Positions 1 to 8,786 of a stretch of 64,000 nucleotides of DNA are shown piece after piece; within the stretch, counting starts at the first letter, position 1; every line of letters begins with the position of its first letter. A program made the translations under genes and the position numbers. The stretch is from Planctomycetaceae bacterium. Its GTDB lineage: Bacteria > Planctomycetota > Planctomycetia > Pirellulales > Pirellulaceae. The stretch covers positions 1 to 64,000 of the forward strand of contig PAQH01000126.1 of the NCBI GenBank assembly GCA_002709225.1, given 5' to 3'. A model generated the notes under the pieces. It was given only the letters and a program-made list of their open reading frames with translations. It was not told the origin of the DNA and searched no databases.

Positions 1-120
1 CGAGTGTCGGCAAGGCGAGTGGACGGGGTACCTCGGGTAGCAAACCGGCGGGTCGCAAGGCGAGTGTCGGCAAGGCGAGTGGACGGGGTACCTCGGGTAG
101 CAAACCGGCGGGTAGCAAGC
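1..120 (+). repeat. Two near-identical 60-bp tandem repeats
   Basis: Bases 1-60 and 61-120 are identical except near their 3' ends (ggtcgcaagg vs ggtagcaagc). Confidence 0.9.
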
Positions 121-269
121 TGACGGAACGAAAAACAGCGGGACGAAAAACAGCAGGGCAGGGGACTACGGGTAGCAAACGCACAGGACGTTCTAGTTCG
201 AACCGTACTCAGGTCAAAGGGGTGACTGGCCGAGTACGGAGGAAAAAGACAGCCAAGAGACGCTCGTGA
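3..269 (+). CDS. 3' end of a CDS (5' end outside window) with a basic, Ser/Gly/Lys/Arg-rich repetitive C-terminal tail
   Basis: Frame starting at base 3 is open to TGA 267-269: SVGKASGRGTSGSKPAGRKASVGKASGRGTSGSKPAGSKLTERKTAGRKTAGQGTTGSKRTG...RVRRKKTAKRRS*; its stop overlaps the GTG start of the next gene (GTGA). Confidence 0.6.
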   Translation, partial: SVGKASGRGTSGSKPAGRKASVGKASGRGTSGSKPAGSKLTERKTAGRKTAGQGTTGSKRTGRSSSNRTQVKGVTGRVRRKKTAKRRS

Positions 270-1138
270 CCAATCCGCTGCACGCATCCTACTACGCTGA
301 CCATGCCCTGCAGGCGACTGTTTCCATTGTCGAGAATCGGCAAGTTGCGCGGGATACCTTTCAACTGCGGTTCGACTGTCCGGATTTGGCCCGTCGCGTG
401 CTTCCCGGGCAGTTCTTGATGTTGAGAATTTCCGGAGCCACCGACCCTTTGATCGGGCGACCCTTGGCACTCTATGACACTGTGTTGGATGCAGATGGAA
501 CGCCGCGTGGTGTCGACGTGATGTATCTGGTCAAAGGTAACCTGACCACGAATTTATGTCGACTACAGACTGGCCAACGGTTGGACATCTGGGGCCCGTT
601 GGGCAATGGGTTTGCGGACCCGGCGGCAAAGCACCTGATTATGGTTGCCGGGGGAATTGGGCAAACACCCATGCTGGCGCTGGCCCGAGAACGAATGGGG
701 TTGAGGAGTTTCGGAGATCCTGGTCGCAGCGTTCCGCAAGCAGAAAGAGTAACGTTTTGTTACGGGGCGCGGTCTGCGGACTATCTGGCGGGTGTCGATG
801 ATTTTCAGCAAACCGGCGCTGAGGTTTGCTTGGCCACGGATGATGGAAGTCTTGGACATCGAGGGCTCGTCACCGACCTGCTGTGTGAGATCCTCGACGC
901 GGAGGAAGCAGATACAGAAGTCGTTTGCTGTGGTCCCGAGCCAATGATGAAAGCCGTATCTGAACTTGCGATCGAGCGCGGTGTTCCTTGCCAGGTTTCG
1001 CTGGAAACCCCCATGGCCTGTGGAATTGGAATCTGCTTTACGTGCGTTGCCAAAGTTGCCTGCGGTGCGACGTGGGATTATCAGCGCACCTGTGTCGAAG
1101 GTCCCGTCTTTGATGCGCGGCGGCTTGTGTGGGAGTAG
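266..1138 (+). CDS. pyrK: Dihydroorotate dehydrogenase electron transfer subunit (PyrK-like, FAD/NAD/2Fe-2S)
   Basis: Ferredoxin-reductase-like fold motifs (GQFLMLRI, RPLALYD, VAGGIGQTPMLALA) and C-terminal 2Fe-2S motif CGIGICFTC...C. Confidence 0.85.
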   Translation: MTNPLHASYYADHALQATVSIVENRQVARDTFQLRFDCPDLARRVLPGQFLMLRISGATDPLIGRPLALYDTVLDADGTPRGVDVMYLVKGNLTTNLCRLQTGQRLDIWGPLGNGFADPAAKHLIMVAGGIGQTPMLALARERMGLRSFGDPGRSVPQAERVTFCYGARSADYLAGVDDFQQTGAEVCLATDDGSLGHRGLVTDLLCEILDAEEADTEVVCCGPEPMMKAVSELAIERGVPCQVSLETPMACGIGICFTCVAKVACGATWDYQRTCVEGPVFDARRLVWE

Positions 1139-1374
1139 CTGGTGGGCGCCGCTGCGCGGGGAGAATGGTGTGCCGCTGATGCGAGGGCGCCACGCAGGGT
1201 TCGTGGTCGGGCGGGGTGGCTCAGAAAGAACCCTCGCTCGGCTCGGGGTGTGTTTGTAACGTGTTGTGGGTAAACGAGTTGCGGAAAGTCCAGTGGCCGT
1301 TTGTGGCGGCGCGAGAAAGCGGCCGCTGCCAGGGCCCGGGGAGCTTTGAGCTCGCGCACGGACCCGCCAGGCAG

Positions 1375-1449
1375 TCGGGGCGGCCAGATTCGAACTGGCG
1401 ACTTCCTGCTCCCAAAGCAGGCGCGCTAACCAGGCTGCGCTACGCCCCG
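1375..1449 (-). tRNA. tRNA-Pro(TGG)
   Basis: Reverse complement CGGGGCGTAGCGCAGCCTGGTTAGCGCGCCTGCTTTGGGAGCAGGAAGTCGCCAGTTCGAATCTGGCCGCCCCGA folds as a cloverleaf; anticodon loop TTTGGGA. Confidence 0.95.
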
Positions 1450-1518
1450 CAGGTCACGTAATGCTACCGCTACACCCCGTGGGACGCAATTGGGACGCCC
1501 TGAATCACCGGAGGCTGT

Positions 1519-2499
1519 TTACCCTCGATGTAGCCGGAGTTCCGTTTTTTCCTGATCGAGGAGCATTCCTTGGATACGTTCAAATTCCGCGTGGTTGGCG
1601 AAATGGACCACGATGCGTCCGCGTCCACTGCGCGCGGTGTGAATTTCAATCCGCGTTCCCAGTACGCGTCGCAGTTCTTGCTCGAGGGCGGTCAGTTGTG
1701 GATTGCGCCGCCGCGTACCTTTGGGATTGGTGGTTGACAAGCCGTCGAGCTTTTCTTCGTCTTCCTCCTGGATGTACTCTTGCACCGCTCGCTCCGTGGC
1801 CCGCACACTGAGTCCATCGTTCGTGACGCGCTGGCTGAACTCAATTTGTATGGGTTGGTCGCCGAGTGGTAGCAGGGCCCTGGCGTGGCCGGCGGAAATC
1901 CGGCCATCTCGCACCGCCTGTTGGACTTCGTCTGGTAGGTCCAAAAGGCGCATCAAGTTGGCGATGGTTGAACGATCGATCTTTAGTCGGTTGGCCAGTT
2001 CTTCCTGGGTGGCTTCATGTTCGTTCAAGTAGCGTTTGAACGAGAGCGCTTTCTCGATCGGGTTGAGGTCTTTGCGTTGGAGATTCTCGACGATTGCCAA
2101 TTCGGCCACCAAACGATCATCTGCTTCTCGGAGGCGGGCGGGGATCGTCTTCCAGCCTGCCTTGATGGCCGCTCGCAACCGTCGTTCACCGGAGATGAGT
2201 TGGTACCTCTGGCCGAGTCGGCGCACCAGGACCGGTTGTAGCATGTCGTGTTCCTGGAGGCTTTCCGCCAGCGATCCGAGTTCTGATTCGCTGAAATCTC
2301 GGCGTGGTTGGAACGGATTGTCCTCAATTTCATTGACATTCAACCGTAGTTCGTGGTCGGCAGATGAAACATCTGTGTTCGCTTCCGTTGCCGCGGTATG
2401 CTGATCGGTGGCGGAGCTGGAAACAGATCCCGAGACAGCATCTTGTGGGGTGCCCAGTAAAGCCGCCAGTCCCTTACCTAAACGTCGATCCTTGCTCAC
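1519..2499 (-). CDS. parB: ParB/Spo0J chromosome partitioning protein
   Basis: MSKDRRLGKGLAALLG; IEDNPFQPR; ISGERRLRAA; HTH region EELANRLKIDRSTIANLMRLL. Confidence 0.95.
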   Translation of the reverse strand: MSKDRRLGKGLAALLGTPQDAVSGSVSSSATDQHTAATEANTDVSSADHELRLNVNEIEDNPFQPRRDFSESELGSLAESLQEHDMLQPVLVRRLGQRYQLISGERRLRAAIKAGWKTIPARLREADDRLVAELAIVENLQRKDLNPIEKALSFKRYLNEHEATQEELANRLKIDRSTIANLMRLLDLPDEVQQAVRDGRISAGHARALLPLGDQPIQIEFSQRVTNDGLSVRATERAVQEYIQEEDEEKLDGLSTTNPKGTRRRNPQLTALEQELRRVLGTRIEIHTARSGRGRIVVHFANHAEFERIQGMLLDQEKTELRLHRG

Positions 2500-3239
2500 C
2501 GGTCTAAGACCTCCATACAGAGTTCAATGTAGGCACGTGTGCCGCGCGAGCGCGCCGCGTGCTCCAATACGGACTTGCCATGGCTGGGTGCCTCCGAGAC
2601 GGCCACATCCCTCGGGATGACCGTGTCAAAGACGATATCCCCGAAGAACTCACGAACCTCCGCATCGACTTCGTGTGTGAGTTCCAGGGAATGGTCGTAC
2701 ATCGTCAAGAGAATGCCACCGAATTCGAGTCGCCCCGTTTGTTGTTGCATGACATCGCCGATCACCCGAATCATCTGGGTGAGACCTTCCATCGCGAAAT
2801 ACTCGCATTGAATAGGCATGACCACTTCGGTCGAGCATGACAGAGCGGTTTGCGTGAGCGGGCCCAACGACGGTGGGCAATCGATGAGCACAAAATCGTA
2901 GGAGGTGGTCCCACGTGTTAAATGGGCTTGTAGTGTTGCCGTCTGTCCGTTCGTGGCGGTAGCTAGAGTTTCTACATCCTGGAATCGGCGACTTCCAGGT
3001 AAGAGATCTAACGCTTTGGTGCGCGTGGGGAGTAGGGAGTTGCGCAGCGAATCGGACTGCAGGAGTGGATGTTGGTCGCACGGTTCGTGGCCGAGGCCAG
3101 TTGTTGCGTTGCATTGAGGATCCAAGTCGACCAGTAGTGTTTTGGACCCAGCGCGGGCGAGGGCGGTTGATAAGTTGATTGCCGTGGTCGTTTTGCCGAC
3201 GCCACCTTTTCGATTTGCGATGCAGAGAACACGACTCAC
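2496..3239 (-). CDS. parA: ParA/Soj ATPase
   Basis: MSRVLCIANRKGGVGKTTTAINLSTAL deviant Walker A; 4-bp overlap with parB. Confidence 0.95.
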   Translation of the reverse strand: MSRVLCIANRKGGVGKTTTAINLSTALARAGSKTLLVDLDPQCNATTGLGHEPCDQHPLLQSDSLRNSLLPTRTKALDLLPGSRRFQDVETLATATNGQTATLQAHLTRGTTSYDFVLIDCPPSLGPLTQTALSCSTEVVMPIQCEYFAMEGLTQMIRVIGDVMQQQTGRLEFGGILLTMYDHSLELTHEVDAEVREFFGDIVFDTVIPRDVAVSEAPSHGKSVLEHAARSRGTRAYIELCMEVLDR

Positions 3240-3423
3240 TGGACGGCTCCGAGCAAATGGACCGTCGGCCCATATTCAAGAGATACGTGGCGTTCGTTGT
3301 TGGCCTGGTATTAGTGCGCATGACAGGGGCGCGACACGCGGCTGAGAATTGTAACTGGAGGTGCCCGGATCCCGAATCCCATTTTGCAGGGAGCGCTGAT
3401 GTATCCGTGTCAGACGGATCGCC

Positions 3424-3439
3424 CGTTTCACGTGGAACG
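3424..3439. promoter_or_regulatory. parS-like site (degenerate)
   Basis: CGTTTCACGTGGAACG, 13/16 match to TGTTTCACGTGAAACA, upstream of parA. Confidence 0.55.
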
Positions 3440-3455
3440 ACCCTTCGGATCCGGT

Positions 3456-3471
3456 TGTTTCCCGTGAAACA
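3456..3471. promoter_or_regulatory. parS-like site
   Basis: TGTTTCCCGTGAAACA, 15/16 match to TGTTTCACGTGAAACA. Confidence 0.8.
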
Positions 3472-3568
3472 CCCTTCTTACCGGCTCGGTGTGGTGGTGA
3501 AGTGGCGTGGGCGGTGGTCACACCAGGTGCTGGCCTGGATTGGATCACGCGGCACCACGGACTTGCGA

Positions 3569-4891
3569 TCAGGACTGGTTCAGCGAGTGGAATACCAGCC
3601 CGCTGACCAGCTTGGGGAAGAAATAGGTGCTTTTCGCGGGCATCCGTTCCCCCGCCCGACTGATAGAACGGATATGCTCCAGGCTGGCTGGCATCACCAA
3701 TGCTGCTAGCGGAAAGTGCTCACCCTGTACAGAGCCGTGTTGTAGACCCTCGATGACTTCGTCGACACGATGCACGTACTGCGGCTTGGGGTGTGACTCG
3801 ATTTCCAGCAGGGTTTCAATGACCAAGCGGTGCAAGATTGAAACCCCCAGCCCTTGCCAGCTGCGGCTTTGGTCGGGCGAGATAGCGGCCATCTGTTGAC
3901 GACCCGAGTCGGTCAAGGTTGCTAGCACCCATTGTTGGTCGGAGGCGGTGTAGAGCCCCAGCATTTCCTGGCGGTCCGCGGACTCGATTCCTTCCCAGAC
4001 CGTCGTTGCCTGGTCCGGACCCGCACCTGCCGGTTGAATGGTAAAGCAATCGGCCAATCTGGCTTGCAGCTCTGGGGAACTCATTTCGGGAACTCCCCGA
4101 AACAGTCGGTGTGTGGGTAGCACGATCATGCCAGGGTCGTTCATGCTGACACACATCATTAACACACCATTGGCAGGGTCCGTTGCTGCCAATGGCTCTT
4201 GTTGTTGTCGCTCTGCGAGAAAGTTGCAGGCTGTTTCGTAGCGATGATGACCGTCGGCAATAAAGAGGGGCAACGTGGCTATGTCGGTTGCGACCTGCTG
4301 GATCACAGCCAAGTCAGTGACTGGCCAGATCCGATGGGTAACTCCCAAATGGTCAACAGCTTCGAGAGGTGCTTGGGTGGTTATTGCGGCCTCCAAACCC
4401 TGTTGCACGACATTTTCAGGGTCGGGGTAGACCGAGAAGATTTGGCTTAGATTAGCTTGGCAGGCGCGGGTCAATTGCAGACGATCGGCTTTGGCGGCGG
4501 CGTGCGTCTCTTCGTGTGGGTAGATGGACCCGGAGCCGAGCTGCTCCAGACTTACACGTGCCATGAAGCCTCGCCGCGTGAATGACTCACCTCCGTGCGT
4601 GTAAATCTGGTGGTAGACGTAAATGGCCGGATCTGGATCCGTTTGCAGGACACCCTCTCGTTGCCAACGGCGCAGTGTCGCCGCAGCCCGCGTGTACTGA
4701 TTTTGGAGTTTGTCGTCACCTGGTTCGGTACGATTGAGGATCAGGCGAATGACATTCAATGGATGTTGATCGTAAAGCTCATCCTGCAGGGCGGGATCGA
4801 TGACATCGTAAGGGGGCGCGATCACATCGCTGAGTGCGCCGACCTGGCCCAGGTTGTAGCGGATGCCACGGAAGGCATGGATTCTTGCCAT
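3569..4891 (-). CDS. DUF1015 family protein
   Basis: MARIHAFRGIRYN..VIAPPYDVI..HPLNVIRLILN..YVYHQ..FIADGHHRYETA. Confidence 0.85.
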   Translation of the reverse strand: MARIHAFRGIRYNLGQVGALSDVIAPPYDVIDPALQDELYDQHPLNVIRLILNRTEPGDDKLQNQYTRAAATLRRWQREGVLQTDPDPAIYVYHQIYTHGGESFTRRGFMARVSLEQLGSGSIYPHEETHAAAKADRLQLTRACQANLSQIFSVYPDPENVVQQGLEAAITTQAPLEAVDHLGVTHRIWPVTDLAVIQQVATDIATLPLFIADGHHRYETACNFLAERQQQEPLAATDPANGVLMMCVSMNDPGMIVLPTHRLFRGVPEMSSPELQARLADCFTIQPAGAGPDQATTVWEGIESADRQEMLGLYTASDQQWVLATLTDSGRQQMAAISPDQSRSWQGLGVSILHRLVIETLLEIESHPKPQYVHRVDEVIEGLQHGSVQGEHFPLAALVMPASLEHIRSISRAGERMPAKSTYFFPKLVSGLVFHSLNQS

Positions 4892-5117
4892 AGCGGATTC
4901 TGTGTCATACGGGTGGAGCGGGTGGTGAATGAACGGGTTGGAGACGTACTGGAATTGAATATGCGACCGCCGGGTTCGCCGAGAGACGCAAACATAATCT
5001 CACCGCGCCAGGCGGCGGCGCTGCTAGCAGTAAATTCGTCTTTTCTGTTTGGCCCTTAGCGGGGGCCATCGTAGGCCGCGTCCGGACCCGTCTGGCGAGT
5101 GGCGAGGATCTCTAGCC

Positions 5118-6452
5118 CTAGTACCTGTAGTGCTCGGGTTTGTAAGGACCCTGGACAGGAATTCCCAGATAATCAGCCTGTTTGTCCGTCAGCGTGGTCA
5201 ACTCCGCGCCCAGGTGGTCCAGGTGCAGTCTGGCGACCTCTTCATCAAGTTGTTTGGGAAGTAGATGAATACCAAGCTCAAAATCATCCGGGTTTTGCCA
5301 GATTTCAATTTGTGCCAGGACCTGATTGGTAAAGGAGTTGCTCATCACGAAGGAAGGATGGCCAGTGGCACAACCCAGATTGACGAGCCTTCCTTGGGCC
5401 AGCAATAGAATTGCGTGGCCATCGGGAAACTCGTATCGATCGACAGGGCCTCCGACGTCGGTGTCTTCCTTGATGCGCGTCTTGGTGATGTGGTCGCTGT
5501 TCTCAAGATACGCGACATCGATTTCGATGTCGAAATGACCAATGTTGCAGACGATGGCGTCATGACGCATTTTTTCCATATGGTCGCCCGTAACGATATC
5601 GCAGCAACCAGTCGTGGTGACAAAGATATGACCTGTGGCGCAGGCTTCTTGCATCGTAACAACCTGATAGCCTTCCATCGCGGCCTGGAGCGCATTAATA
5701 GGGTCGATTTCGGTGACCAGCACGCGTGCTCCCAACCCTTGCATGGATTCAGCGCATCCCTTGCCAACATCTCCGTACCCACAAACGACGACGGTCTTAC
5801 CTGCGACCATGACGTCGGTAGCTCGTTTGATGCCGTCGGCAAGCGATTCACGGCAGCCATATTTGTTGTCGAACTTGCTCTTGGTGACTGAATCATTGAC
5901 GTTCATCGCGGGCACCTTCAGGTCTCCGTTGTCGAGCATCTGCTGCAACGCGTGGATACCGGTGGTGGTCTCTTCGGTGATGCCACGAATTTCACCAAGC
6001 AGTTCCGGGAATTTCCGATGGACGATGGCCGTCAGGTCACCCCCGTCATCGAGGATCATGTTTAAGGGTTGGCCGCTGGGGAAATAGAGCGTCTGTTCGA
6101 TACACCATTCATATTCTTCTTCGGTCTCACCCTTCCAGGCGTATACGGGTACCCCGGCCACAGCCATCGCAGCTGCGGCATGGTCCTGGGTTGAGAAGAT
6201 GTTGCAGCTGCTCCAAGTGACTTCCGCTCCAAGTTTGATCAGTGTCTCAATCAAAACCGCGGTTTGAATGGTCATGTGAAGGCAGCCTGCGATTCGCGCG
6301 CCGCGCAGCGGCTGCTCGCCTTCATATTTGCGGCGCAGCGCCATTAACCCAGGCATTTCATTTTCAGCCAGTTCGATTTCCTTACGGCCCCAGTCAGCCA
6401 GGGAGAGGTCACGTACCTTGTAGGGAAGTTTTTCAGTACTGGTGCCGGACAC
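5118..6452 (-). CDS. ahcY: Adenosylhomocysteinase
   Basis: [30 protein letters not shown]...[10 protein letters not shown]...KPEHYRY C-terminus. GTG start at 6452 preceded by AAGGAG with 6-nt spacing (minus strand). Confidence 0.95.
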   Translation of the reverse strand: MSGTSTEKLPYKVRDLSLADWGRKEIELAENEMPGLMALRRKYEGEQPLRGARIAGCLHMTIQTAVLIETLIKLGAEVTWSSCNIFSTQDHAAAAMAVAGVPVYAWKGETEEEYEWCIEQTLYFPSGQPLNMILDDGGDLTAIVHRKFPELLGEIRGITEETTTGIHALQQMLDNGDLKVPAMNVNDSVTKSKFDNKYGCRESLADGIKRATDVMVAGKTVVVCGYGDVGKGCAESMQGLGARVLVTEIDPINALQAAMEGYQVVTMQEACATGHIFVTTTGCCDIVTGDHMEKMRHDAIVCNIGHFDIEIDVAYLENSDHITKTRIKEDTDVGGPVDRYEFPDGHAILLLAQGRLVNLGCATGHPSFVMSNSFTNQVLAQIEIWQNPDDFELGIHLLPKQLDEEVARLHLDHLGAELTTLTDKQADYLGIPVQGPYKPEHYRY

Positions 6453-6771
6453 AGTGATCTCCTTGACGTCGAAAAAAACTGCCGCAGCGGCAGATGTGAT
6501 GGATATGGAAGTGTTGTCCGCGTGAACTACGGAAAGCCAGGCATTCCGGTGGGCTGCGCGTGATTCAACCGCACGACTTTTACTACGATCAATCATAGCC
6601 AGGATGGGGGTGAATCGACAACTCTCCAAAATTCGGGTTGCCGTGCGCTCTCCTGACATTGGGTTTCTTTCCCGTATGTCGCGTGTTAAGGAAACGCGGT
6701 TCCGCTGGAGGTTGGTTCCTCGAGCAGGTCTCGGCATCGTATTTGACGGCCTAGCCCTGAGCCGCGCCGGC

Positions 6772-7443
6772 TTACCCTGAGCCGCGCTGAATCTGTGAGA
6801 AAGCATTCCGCGCTGCGATGGCAAATTCGCGCATTTTTTGCGGATCCTTGACGCCCGGTTTGCTCTCCACCCCGCTGGCGGTGTCGACCGCATCGGGTCG
6901 TACTCGCTCAATCGCAGTGGCTACATTGTCCGGAATTAGCCCGCCAGCCAGTATGAGCTGTGCGCCTTGCAAGCTGCCAGGTAACGCGGCGACGGCGTCC
7001 CAATCCGCGGTACGGCCTGTGCCACCGTATTGGCCTGACTGGTAGCCATCGACCAATATTGCCTCGGGAAGGCAGGCGAGGTTCTGGCATGCATCGAGAA
7101 AGGAAAGCAAAGAATCAAAACCAGCGGGGCAGCGGCGGGCCGCAATCACGCGATAACCACGGAGCTCGGCGACGTCTTCCGGAGTCTCATCGCCATGCAA
7201 TTGAATCATGTCGAGTTGCAAGCGGGCTGCGGTAGCCAGAATGGTCTCGCGGCTGGCGTTCACGAACAGGCCGACTCGACAGACCGCGTTCGGGAGCGTC
7301 CTGACGATCGCATCGGCTTGGTCTGGAGTTACATAACGCGGGCTTGGGGGGAAGAAGTTGAGGCCGATCGCATCGGCGCCCGCCGCAACGGCTTGCTGTC
7401 CATTGGCGGCCGTGGTGATTCCGCAGATTTTGACGCGAAACAT
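6772..7443 (-). CDS. trpF: Phosphoribosylanthranilate isomerase
   Basis: [57 protein letters not shown]. Confidence 0.93.
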   Translation of the reverse strand: MFRVKICGITTAANGQQAVAAGADAIGLNFFPPSPRYVTPDQADAIVRTLPNAVCRVGLFVNASRETILATAARLQLDMIQLHGDETPEDVAELRGYRVIAARRCPAGFDSLLSFLDACQNLACLPEAILVDGYQSGQYGGTGRTADWDAVAALPGSLQGAQLILAGGLIPDNVATAIERVRPDAVDTASGVESKPGVKDPQKMREFAIAARNAFSQIQRGSG

Positions 7444-7697
7444 CGCTTGCTCACTCTCCGTGGCACGGCAGGTCGTCGGTAAAAAAAATGTTGGAAGAGA
7501 GGATTAGGTCAGGGTCGGTATTGACCAGGCCAGGGTCTCTAGATGCAGTTGTAGCCTTAGTTTATCCCAGCGGCCGGTGTCGCGAGGACCGAGTGTTACA
7601 ACCGGCAGAACCGGAAAAGTTTGACTCAAGGCGAGCCACCGACCAGGTCGATATCTCGGACGCGACTGCGTCCATCCAAACTTGGTGTCACTACGCT

Positions 7698-8753
7698 ATG
7701 TCACTTGTCCAATGTATCGAACAGTGGGTGTCTCGCCCTGTTTTCCGCACGGCGTACGCCATGGCGCTTACCGGCCTGGTCGTGTTTTCTGTTTTGATCT
7801 GGGTCCGTGGTGGGCCGGCGCGACAGTATACAGCGCAGGCGGCAGTCAAGCTTGTGGGGCCTGTGAAGACATCCGGAGAAGCTCGGAAAATTGTGGGCGA
7901 AATGTCCGCCGCAGTTCACGACCAGATGCGTCTCTGGTGTAACCAGGTTGCACCAGCTGTGCTGGCATGGGACATCGGCAGGGGGGGGGGGCAGTCGGTC
8001 TTGAGGGTTACCATCGACGTAACAGCTTCTTCCACTGGTGCGGCTTGTGCGACTGCCAATGCAGCCGCGCTGGAAGTCGTCAAGACGGGGCGCAGGGTGC
8101 TGGCCGCGCAAGAAGGTGCCAGGCAGCGGCGACGCTTAGAGGCAGCACTCGAAGAAGCACGTCACTATGAAACCAAAGCGCGGCATGCGGTTGAATCGCT
8201 GACGGCACGCGCCGAGGACCCTGGGTCGGCGTCGTTAGATCAACAGGGCATGGTTGCAGAATTGGACTCGGCATTGTCGCGTCGCCAACAGGCAGAGATG
8301 GCGCTTCGTTCAGCGGCTCCGATGATTTCCCGTGGTCGCTGGGCGAGTCAGCGAGCTCAAGTGGTAGCCAGATCCTCGGGAAAACCAACGGTAGCAACAA
8401 CCGTTTGGACACTGGTGTCCGCGTTCGGTGTTGCGTGTGTGATTGGTACCTGGATTGTGCGTGGGCGTCTTTACCGGGTGTGGACATCGGCGCGAGAAGT
8501 AGAGAGTTCGCTGCAGACACCGGTGCTGGCAAACCTGTCACAACATGACGTGAACCCGCTCGTGCCACGGATACAAAATCGGCGGAGATTCCTTGACGGC
8601 TGGATTACGGGTTGTGAATTCGGGATCGCAATGATTTTGCTGCTCATCGTTATCTTCGCCGCCATGGGCAACCAGGCTAGCGCTGATCTGGTTCGTGATC
8701 CTTTGGCAATGTTGGCACAACGTTTTACGCCGGTATCGTACGGCTCTCCCTGA
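7698..8753 (+). CDS. Wzz-like / polysaccharide chain-length-determinant-type membrane protein (weak family assignment)
   Basis: N-terminal TM (AYAMALTGLVVFSVLIWV), coiled region, two C-terminal TM segments; immediately upstream of ExeA-type ATPase and BY-kinase-like genes. Confidence 0.5.
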   Translation: MSLVQCIEQWVSRPVFRTAYAMALTGLVVFSVLIWVRGGPARQYTAQAAVKLVGPVKTSGEARKIVGEMSAAVHDQMRLWCNQVAPAVLAWDIGRGGGQSVLRVTIDVTASSTGAACATANAAALEVVKTGRRVLAAQEGARQRRRLEAALEEARHYETKARHAVESLTARAEDPGSASLDQQGMVAELDSALSRRQQAEMALRSAAPMISRGRWASQRAQVVARSSGKPTVATTVWTLVSAFGVACVIGTWIVRGRLYRVWTSAREVESSLQTPVLANLSQHDVNPLVPRIQNRRRFLDGWITGCEFGIAMILLLIVIFAAMGNQASADLVRDPLAMLAQRFTPVSYGSP

Positions 8754-8786
8754 CACGGTAGCGACAAACCACCTACGGAATGCGCC

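Noticed and set aside
2036-2404. Plus-strand ORFs across parB/parA
   Set aside because: Shadow ORFs of well-supported parB/parA coding sequence.
6453-6740. Possible SAH/SAM riboswitch upstream of ahcY
   Set aside because: No recognisable ahcY-motif or SAM riboswitch signature could be read by eye; would need an Infernal/Rfam search.
6453-6911. 152-aa N-terminal extension of the ahcY ORF
   Set aside because: AhcY homology begins at the GTG 6452 with a good AAGGAG ribosome-binding site; upstream residues look like untranslated sequence.
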